The position numbers and the translations under genes were made by a program. From a virus: 20,742 nt of DNA. The stretch lies in IMG/VR virus record IMGVR_UViG_3300044993_000192, positions 1 through 20,742 of that record, one strand, 5' to 3'. How positions within the stretch are numbered: position 1 is the stretch's first letter; each line of letters opens with the position of its first letter. The notes under the pieces were generated by a model that did no database searches, had not been told where the DNA came from, and was given only the letters and a program-made list of their open reading frames with translations. Shown piece by piece: positions 14,587 through 20,742 of this stretch.

Positions 14587-16674
14587 TTATTTTGTTATAT
14601 CTGTTGAAGTATTATATGTTGTAAATCCGTTTTCTTTAATAACCTTTAAGACACTTGAAACTCTTCCCGCTAATTCTTCTCTATGACTTATTAACCAAAT
14701 AGATTTTCCTCGATTTCGGCTCATATCTTTTAATACTGCCATGGAGTTTTCAACACCTACAGTGTCCATTCCACTATCAATAAGTTCATCTATAAATAAA
14801 GTATTGATTGGTGAGTATAAACTTTCCCAAACATCACGAAAGGCAAAGCTAAGACTCAAAATTAATCGGTTTCTTTCACCGCGGCTCAAATTATCAAAGT
14901 CCAGTTCTCTGCCTAGTTCAGTGATTTCAACAGTTAAATCATTCTTAAATATTACGCTATGAGGTAATCCAATTTTATCCAAATAATGGGTCAAACGTGC
15001 ATTCAAATAGGACAAGTTTTGATCAATTATCTTTTTTCTAACAAAGCTATCTTTATTAGTAAGAACATCTAATAGAAATTTTAAATGATCTCCTATTTTA
15101 GTTAATTCATTGATTTTATCAAAGGAAATTTCTTGCAATGCTTTCTTTTCCATATCAACAATTTGTTCTTGATAAGGATCTACCTCTGCCAACTTAGTTT
15201 CTATAAGAGATTCTATATTTTTTAATGTATTTTTATGTTCAATAGCTTCTCTTTCACTATCATAAATTGTTACTGGCATTGGACCAGGGTCGACTTCTGA
15301 CATTTCATTTAACTGTTCAAGGTATGGATCTTTTTCATTTTTCTTGGCATTTATTAACTGTAACAGTCTATTAATTTCTGAACTATGCTGTATAGCCTCA
15401 GTTTCAGTTTTATAGTAGGTTATAGGTTTTTCGCCCAAAACAAATAGAGAATTTTTATTTTTTTCTAATTCATTTTGGGTTTGGGTAATTTCGTTTTTTA
15501 CTGTTTCTAACATGGAAATTTTGTTGTTTATTACTTTGGCATGATTTTCATCATGAAAATCTTGACCACAAGCGTAACACTTATTATTGCGAAGAACTTC
15601 TATTTCTTTTTCTAATTGTTTTAATACTTTTTCATCTTTCTTTAATAAAGAAGATAATCTCTCGATGTTTTTTTCAATTGCTTCTAATTTAACTTTATTG
15701 TTTTCATATATTTTTAATTCGGCATGTGCTTTTAATTCAGCTTCAATGTCAATATGACTTAATGCATCATATTGTTTTTGTAGTATAGCTAAATCATTTT
15801 CTTGTTTTTGCTGCCAAGCTATATGCCTTGCTTTAATCGAATCATATTGTTCTTTTATTCTTACTAATTCATTATATTTAGCCAATTCTTTATGTGCTAA
15901 TAATTCCTTTTCAATGTCAATCTTTGAAAGTTCTTCATAATCATAAACTAACTTTTTTAAAGTTTCATCATGCTGTTTTTTCCATAAATTTTGTCTGCGC
16001 TTTAAACTTTCAATTTGCTCTTTAACTCGCTTATTAGCTTCTTCAATAGCCTTTATTCTAAATTCTTCTTGTAGTATTTTTTCTTTATTTTCTCTAATTT
16101 TTTCTTTTACTAATTCAGCCTTTTCACTTAAAAGAGTGATTCCCAAAAGTTGTTCAATAATATTTCTTTGGTCATTGGCTTTCATGGACAAAAAAGGTTC
16201 AGTATAGGTATTTAATACTACGATGTGCTTAAACATATCGCTTGACATACCTATAACACGTTCTATTACAGCCTGTGTTTCTTTATTTTCGCCTTGTGCT
16301 TCGTTACTATCTTCTTTATTTTTTTGAAGTTCGTTGTTTATATAAAATTTTAAAATATTTGGCTTTCTACCTCGTTCAATTCTATAATCAACACCATTTA
16401 CATTAAATTCTAGGGTAACCAACATATTTTTTCCGTTGGTTCGATTAATAAGATTGTCTTTTCTTATTTGATTTATAGGATTTCCATAAAGAGCATAACA
16501 AAGCCCTTGTATAAGAGTTGTTTTTCCGGTGCCGTTACGGGAGCCGTTTCCTCCCAAATCTAAATTTTCACCTAAAATTAGAGTAAGTTCTTTGTTATCA
16601 AAGTTTATCGCTTGACAAACTGCGCCAATAGAAAGGAAATTTTTTAATGTAATATTTTTAAGGATTATACTCAT
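14587..16674 (-). CDS. 46: Recombination endonuclease subunit, T4 gp46 (SbcC/Rad50-like)
   Basis: This is the ATPase subunit of the gp46-gp47 complex, which resects DNA ends for recombination-dependent replication. In its 695 aa the Walker A is GTGKTT (residues 48-53) after the typical GENLDLGGNGSRN. Two long coiled-coil arms flank a zinc-hook CYACG near residue 365. The ABC signature is LSRGERNRL near 596, Walker B is LFIDELID near 625-632, and an SGMD D-loop and an ISHREE switch follow. It is longer than T4 gp46 (560 aa) because of the coiled coils. The ATG overlaps the gp47 TGA as ATGA, so translation is coupled. Confidence 0.96.
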   Translation of the reverse strand: MSIILKNITLKNFLSIGAVCQAINFDNKELTLILGENLDLGGNGSRNGTGKTTLIQGLCYALYGNPINQIRKDNLINRTNGKNMLVTLEFNVNGVDYRIERGRKPNILKFYINNELQKNKEDSNEAQGENKETQAVIERVIGMSSDMFKHIVVLNTYTEPFLSMKANDQRNIIEQLLGITLLSEKAELVKEKIRENKEKILQEEFRIKAIEEANKRVKEQIESLKRRQNLWKKQHDETLKKLVYDYEELSKIDIEKELLAHKELAKYNELVRIKEQYDSIKARHIAWQQKQENDLAILQKQYDALSHIDIEAELKAHAELKIYENNKVKLEAIEKNIERLSSLLKKDEKVLKQLEKEIEVLRNNKCYACGQDFHDENHAKVINNKISMLETVKNEITQTQNELEKNKNSLFVLGEKPITYYKTETEAIQHSSEINRLLQLINAKKNEKDPYLEQLNEMSEVDPGPMPVTIYDSEREAIEHKNTLKNIESLIETKLAEVDPYQEQIVDMEKKALQEISFDKINELTKIGDHLKFLLDVLTNKDSFVRKKIIDQNLSYLNARLTHYLDKIGLPHSVIFKNDLTVEITELGRELDFDNLSRGERNRLILSLSFAFRDVWESLYSPINTLFIDELIDSGMDTVGVENSMAVLKDMSRNRGKSIWLISHREELAGRVSSVLKVIKENGFTTYNTSTDITK

Positions 16675-17687
16675 AGTGAACGATAAATCTCTAGCAATAA
16701 TTTAGGATCAAAGTATTCGCTCTCGATGGCAGCCAGATTATCTATAACAATTTGGTCTACACTTTCAAATTTTATTTGACCTGGAGCCAAATCTTGAGCA
16801 TATTGTTCTGATTTTATTGGTATTAAGGACATTTCACGTATATTATACTTAGGAATTAATGTTTCACGAATAAAATTGGCTTCCTCATATGAAATGTCAA
16901 TGTCTAAATGTATCCTTACACTGCTTTTTGGTAATAGTAAGCTATCAGGATTATCTAAAACTTCACTTAGTTTGTAAACTTTGTATAGTGGTTGATCAGG
17001 CCAAGAATAGAATACAGGTTCTTTTCCCCATTCAAGTATCATCATGCCTCTTTGGTCATCACCGGCATCGGCATAGTTATGTGGAAAAGCATTTCCTATA
17101 TACCAAATATTATTTCTTGATTGTCTTTTATGAAAATGACCACTGAATACAGTTTCAAAGTTTGAAACATGACTATCTTTTATTTCTCCGTGGTCTGGCA
17201 TAAGAACTTGAGCGTTCATGTAAAAGTTAGGCAGTTCAAAATGTCCAAATAGATATTTTCCTTCAAGTGTGGGGAGTTTTTTATAATCGTCACCTACTAA
17301 CCAAGGAGCAATAACAACGTCTTTGGTAATAAACCAATCATTTATTATTTTTACATTTGGTAAATGTTTTGCCCACTCTACACTATGTATATCACGCTTA
17401 TCACGATAATATAAATCGTGGTTTCCAGGGATAAAATATACTATATCAAAATTTTTACTTAGTTTTTCTAATCCTCTAAGACCAAATTGTAAAGTTTGTA
17501 TGTTAATACTGGCCCTATGATGGTTATAATCCCCCAGAAAAAAACAGGTTTCACAATCTTCTTCTTTAGCTTTTTTAATAAACCAATCTATAAAATTATC
17601 GCAGTCAGTGTTATGTATAATGCTGTTTGACTTTAATCCATAATGGATATCGGTCATGACGGCGGCTTTTTTAAATAAATTACTCAT
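16671..17687 (-). CDS. 47: Recombination endonuclease subunit, T4 gp47 (SbcD/Mre11-like)
   Basis: This is the metal-dependent phosphoesterase nuclease partner of gp46. The 338-aa length equals T4 gp47. All calcineurin-like motifs are present: D13-x-H15 (TDIHYG), G52-D53 (GDYNHHR), GNHD at residues 88-91, GHFE near 147 and GHFHKRQ near 180. It is followed with a 4-base overlap by gp46. In T4 the transcript order is 55-47-46; here the order is kept but a homing endonuclease lies between 55 and 47. The start context has only a weak AATTTCAAG before the ATG, and the 110-base gap upstream is AT-rich without a clear late-promoter motif. Confidence 0.96.
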   Translation of the reverse strand: MSNLFKKAAVMTDIHYGLKSNSIIHNTDCDNFIDWFIKKAKEEDCETCFFLGDYNHHRASINIQTLQFGLRGLEKLSKNFDIVYFIPGNHDLYYRDKRDIHSVEWAKHLPNVKIINDWFITKDVVIAPWLVGDDYKKLPTLEGKYLFGHFELPNFYMNAQVLMPDHGEIKDSHVSNFETVFSGHFHKRQSRNNIWYIGNAFPHNYADAGDDQRGMMILEWGKEPVFYSWPDQPLYKVYKLSEVLDNPDSLLLPKSSVRIHLDIDISYEEANFIRETLIPKYNIREMSLIPIKSEQYAQDLAPGQIKFESVDQIVIDNLAAIESEYFDPKLLLEIYRSL

Positions 17688-17797
17688 ACTTGAAATTATA
17701 TTTAGTTATTTTTTACAACACAACAAAAATGGTAACCACTTAAAAAATAAAATTTTAAACTATAGATATATAGTGTTAATATGAAAAAGGATTTGTA

Positions 17798-19519
17798 ATG
17801 TCATTATCAGAGCTTAAAAAACAATATGAAGATGAAAAAATTACTTTAATGGAATTTACCCATAGAGTAAAAAAATTTAAAGAAGAACTAGATTTAATTT
17901 ATCCACAAAATATTTCTTTATCGGGCAAAGCCTATCTTTATTTACATGATTATAACTCTGAGGTAGGTTGGTGTAGTATTAGTAATAAAGAAAAGAGATT
18001 TATAAGCATGTCTAAAGGTTATCGCAAATTTTGCGGGAACATGGACTCATGCCAATGCAATTTACTTGCTAAAAATGAATTTTGGAAAAATGCAGATATT
18101 GAGAAAATTAACAGCAAAAGAAAAGAAACAGTAAAAAGTAAATATGGGGTTGACGTAATAAGTAAACTTCCAGAAATAAAAGTAAAAGCTGCCAATACTT
18201 GTTTTAAAAAATATGGTGTAAAATCACCTACACAAAATCCTGAAATACTTAAAAAATCGTCAATGACTTGTTTAAAAAATAACGGTGTAGAATGGCCACA
18301 ACAAAATAAAAACATATATGAAAAAACAAAAAATACATTTTTAAACAAATACGGGGTTGAACGACCATCTAAGCATCCTATCTTTAAAGAAGCAATAAAA
18401 AACACTTGTATTAAAAGATATGGTGTCGTAAATGTGATGAAAAATGAAAACTATCGGGATAAAGTAAAAATATCCAAAAAATTTAATAGTTTTGAAGAAT
18501 TAAGTAAATTTAGAAAAACCATAACACCCTTATTTACCGCTAAAGAATATGCAACGTGTAATAGTGATGATTTACTTAAATGGAAATGTTTGAAATGTAA
18601 CACAGAATTTTATGAAATAGTAAGATATGCCAGAGATAATGCTTGTCCAACATGCAACCCAAAGAATTTTACTTGGGGTGAAATATTAATAAAAGAATGG
18701 CTAGATAATTTAAATATAAACTATGTTTTTGGTTCATATGATATTATTCCTCCTTATCAGATAGACTTTTATATCCCTGATTTTAATTTAGCTATAGAAT
18801 TTAATGGTTTATATTGGCACAGTGAATTAGCAGGCAGAGATAAAAATTATCATTTTGATAAGTTTAAAATGTGTAAAGAAAAGGGCATAAGATTAATACA
18901 AATATTTGAACATGAATTAATGTATAAAGAAGATATAGTTAAACAAAGAATTATAAATGCACTAAAGTTACAAACTAATAAAATGGGAGCCAGAAGTCTT
19001 AAATTGATTAAAATAGATTCTAAGACAGCTAAAAAATTTTTTGATGAAAATCATTTACAAGGAGGAATTTTTACCAAATACAACTACGGTTTAATAGATA
19101 AAGAAGGAAAATTATATTCAGCTATGGGGCTGTCTAAATCTAGATTTTCTAAAAAAGAAGCAGAATATGAATTAGTAAGATTTGCTTCCCTAAAAGAATA
19201 TTCAATTTCAGGAGCAGCTACTAAATTATTTCATGCTTTTATAAAAGAATTATCTCCTGCCTCAGTAATTTCTTATGCTAATTTAAATTGGGGAATAGGT
19301 AATGTATATGAAAATATGGGATTTAAATTTTCACATTATAGCAGCCCAAATTATTGGTATTTTAAATCGCCAGAAGAAGTATATAGTAGGGTAAAATTTC
19401 AAAAACACAAACTCCCTAAAGAATTACATCATTTAGGGAGTGAGTGGGATATCATGAAACATCTCAAATGGAATAGATTTTGGGATTCTGGCAATGCGGT
19501 ATATGTATATAAATCATAA
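17798..19519 (+). CDS. Vsr-like (EDxHD-type) homing endonuclease with repeat, zinc and GNAT-like domains
   Basis: The 573-aa protein has four parts. Residues about 110-225 hold four or five KYGV...(P/N)...KN repeats, the type found as DNA-binding repeats in phage homing nucleases. Residues about 262-288 hold two CxxC pairs (WKCLKC and ACPTC), a zinc ribbon. Residues about 292-374 form a Vsr-like nuclease with WGEILIKEW, YQIDFYIPD, AIEFNGLYWHSE, NYHFDK and QIFEHE, which fits the EDxHD catalytic pattern. The last ~170 residues form a GNAT-like domain shared with the gene fragment at 1-569. AAAAAGGA six bases before the ATG is a good ribosome site. It is oriented against its neighbours and overlaps the end of gp55 by 6 bases. 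No enzyme target can be seen directly. Confidence 0.88.
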   Translation: MSLSELKKQYEDEKITLMEFTHRVKKFKEELDLIYPQNISLSGKAYLYLHDYNSEVGWCSISNKEKRFISMSKGYRKFCGNMDSCQCNLLAKNEFWKNADIEKINSKRKETVKSKYGVDVISKLPEIKVKAANTCFKKYGVKSPTQNPEILKKSSMTCLKNNGVEWPQQNKNIYEKTKNTFLNKYGVERPSKHPIFKEAIKNTCIKRYGVVNVMKNENYRDKVKISKKFNSFEELSKFRKTITPLFTAKEYATCNSDDLLKWKCLKCNTEFYEIVRYARDNACPTCNPKNFTWGEILIKEWLDNLNINYVFGSYDIIPPYQIDFYIPDFNLAIEFNGLYWHSELAGRDKNYHFDKFKMCKEKGIRLIQIFEHELMYKEDIVKQRIINALKLQTNKMGARSLKLIKIDSKTAKKFFDENHLQGGIFTKYNYGLIDKEGKLYSAMGLSKSRFSKKEAEYELVRFASLKEYSISGAATKLFHAFIKELSPASVISYANLNWGIGNVYENMGFKFSHYSSPNYWYFKSPEEVYSRVKFQKHKLPKELHHLGSEWDIMKHLKWNRFWDSGNAVYVYKS

Positions 19520-20386
19520 GTTTTTTAATTGACGAGTAATCGACGGCGTAAACCCGTGGTATTCTAAAATATCATCTCGTATATTTTGTGTTCTTTTTTC
19601 ATTGTTTAATACTCTGCAAAAAGAATTGGTAACAGCCGCCGTATAATATGAAAACGGATTAGAACTTTTAGCTTCGTTAAATCTTAATCCTATACAAGTA
19701 AGTTGGAGAATAGCACTGGCTTCCATTTCATCACGGTAAGTATAGCCTCTCCAATTATATTTCATTGAATACTTTTCACATAACATCATAAATATTCTAG
19801 CAAGTTTATCAGTTATTTGTCCGTGATCTTTACTAAAATATCCATTGTCCATCCCTCCTATCCAGTGACTTTTACCGACACATATAAAATTTCTATTTTC
19901 ATCTAGTTTAAAATGTTGAAACGGAGGAAAGTTAACTTTTTCATAAACTAGATTATTATCATCATTGTCTATATCATTATAAATTTCTTCATCTTCATTA
20001 TCATCAAAGTCAAATTCAATAATATCTTTGGCGGTTTTCTTTGTTTGTGACTTTCTAGGAGGTTTTTGTGACATTGGAATATGTTCCCATGTCATTATTC
20101 TAAATATTAAATCAGTTTCAGGTATAGTTTTTGGATTAATTTTTGTTCCTGTTTCTTGTGAGAGTCTAGTTGCTCTATTTTCTTTGGCCTGCTTTATATT
20201 TGAAGGCTTAAGAGCAATTTCTAAAGATTTCTCAAGTGGCAAATCAGGTCTATCAATTATAATATCATATTGATGGTATTCTGGTTCTACAAAAGAACAA
20301 TATGATGATTTACTTTTATGTATTTCTTTTAAAATATCTTTATTATTTAGGTAATTAATCTTTTTTTTGTTTTTGATTCTTTCCAT
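19514..20386 (-). CDS. 55: Late-transcription sigma factor, T4 gp55-like
   Basis: gp55 replaces the host sigma to direct RNA polymerase to late promoters. Matches are INYLNNKDIL at the N-terminus (T4: YNYVNNKELL) and the sigma-like block at about residues 195-275. That block includes KLARIFMMLCEKYS, NWRGYTYRDEM, CIGLRFNEAKSSNPFSYYTAAVTNSFCRVLNNEKR and NIRDDILE. It is 290 aa against 185 in T4. The extra length lies between the two blocks and contains a lysine-rich then very acidic stretch (about 108-147). AGGAAAACAT before the ATG is a good ribosome site. It precedes gp47 and gp46 on the same strand, as in T4, with a homing gene inserted. The CATAAATA motifs in the window are its likely targets. 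Confidence 0.92.
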   Translation of the reverse strand: MERIKNKKKINYLNNKDILKEIHKSKSSYCSFVEPEYHQYDIIIDRPDLPLEKSLEIALKPSNIKQAKENRATRLSQETGTKINPKTIPETDLIFRIMTWEHIPMSQKPPRKSQTKKTAKDIIEFDFDDNEDEEIYNDIDNDDNNLVYEKVNFPPFQHFKLDENRNFICVGKSHWIGGMDNGYFSKDHGQITDKLARIFMMLCEKYSMKYNWRGYTYRDEMEASAILQLTCIGLRFNEAKSSNPFSYYTAAVTNSFCRVLNNEKRTQNIRDDILEYHGFTPSITRQLKNL

Positions 20387-20468
20387 ATGTTTTCCTGCTA
20401 TATAATTTAATTTTATTACAGCTCCGTGTAATTAAACAATAAATTAGGGCAAAATGCTGTTATTTTTT

Positions 20469-20480
20469 ATGATAAATATA
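20469..20480 (+). promoter_or_regulatory. Probable late promoter before the right-edge gene
   Basis: TGATAAATATAT, with GATAAATA one base off the consensus, lies about 35 bases before the ATG at 20514. It is in the 127-base gap between the divergent gp55 gene and the last gene. Confidence 0.5.
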
Positions 20481-20513
20481 TTTAAACTAATTACTATTTA
20501 GTCCGGAGAAATT

Positions 20514-20742
20514 ATGACAAAACCAATTTCTAAACCGCCGATAACCAATGATCCGTCTTTACCACCATTAAGAGAAGGCTTTGACCCGGGCAATTTATCA
20601 GTAAAAGACAATATATCAAAATCTGTTCCCTTCACAGAAATACCTGTGCCCTCCTTAGAAATATCTGAAAATTCAACAGAAAAGAAAGATATATTGGTTC
20701 GAGGAGAAAGATATACCAATGATTGGAGGGTAAAACTTTCAT
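20514..20742 (+). CDS. Unrecognised protein, N-terminal part (partial, runs off right edge)
   Basis: An open frame of 76 codons starts at ATG 20514 and is still open at the edge. CCGGAG eight bases upstream is a good ribosome site and a late-type promoter lies before it, so it is probably a late, virion-related gene. The visible part is proline-rich and disordered-looking (MTKPISKPPITNDPSLPPL), then VRGERYTNDWRVKLS, which looks like the beginning of a folded domain. Such a TNDWRVKLS start recalls tail tube or baseplate proteins, but the evidence is too short to name it. Confidence 0.7.
   Translation, partial: MTKPISKPPITNDPSLPPLREGFDPGNLSVKDNISKSVPFTEIPVPSLEISENSTEKKDILVRGERYTNDWRVKLS

Noticed and set aside
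19789-19800. CATAAATATTCT on the plus strand inside gp55
   Set aside because: It lies within coding sequence of the opposite strand with no following plus-strand gene close by.

Overview
This 20.7-kb window is part of the genome of a contractile-tailed, T4-like phage, probably a divergent ('far-T4' or marine-type) member. The evidence is a run of genes in T4 order: portal gp20, prohead core gp67, protease gp21, scaffold gp22 and major capsid gp23 on the minus strand, and further right late sigma factor gp55 with recombination proteins gp47 and gp46. The DNA is AT-rich and compactly coded. A 12-mer, CATAAATACTAT, close to the T4 late-promoter consensus TATAAATA, occurs twice upstream of genes. 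No host gene, tRNA, integrase or CRISPR array was seen, and the host cannot be named.

Layout from left to right. (1) 1-1398: the tail end of one homing endonuclease (+) converges with a complete GIY-YIG/NUMOD3 homing endonuclease (-). (2) 1430-7741 (-): head module, read right to left as gp20, a 78-aa protein, gp67-like acidic core protein, gp21, gp22, gp23, ended by a strong hairpin terminator. (3) 7775-12133 (-): a 1452-aa tape-measure-like protein carrying a tail lysozyme domain and an M15-type peptidase domain. (4) 12218-13266 (+), divergent from the tape-measure gene: a gp26-like baseplate/tail-assembly protein whose stop codon is preceded by a U_UUU_UUC slippery site and followed by an 11-bp hairpin. 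A second frame with no usable start continues for 76 codons, which is strong evidence for a programmed -1 frameshift. (5) 13267-14017: a hairpin-rich, comparatively GC-rich island with no convincing intact gene, ending in a 30-bp tandem repeat. (6) 13984-17687 (-): PD-(D/E)XK nuclease, gp46 and gp47 (recombination/repair). (7) 17798-19519 (+): a large Vsr-like homing endonuclease inserted between gp47 and gp55. (8) 19514-20386 (-): gp55. (9) 20514 to the edge (+): start of an unrecognised gene behind a late-type promoter.

The genes fit one programme. gp55 directs late transcription from the CATAAATA-type promoters. Those drive the head genes, the tape-measure gene and the gp26-like gene. gp46/gp47 with the nuclease process DNA ends for recombination-dependent replication. 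The homing endonucleases are selfish insertions between essential genes. The most novel-looking points are the predicted frameshift joining the gp26-like gene to its extension next to the tape-measure gene, and the structured island at 13.3-14.0 kb.
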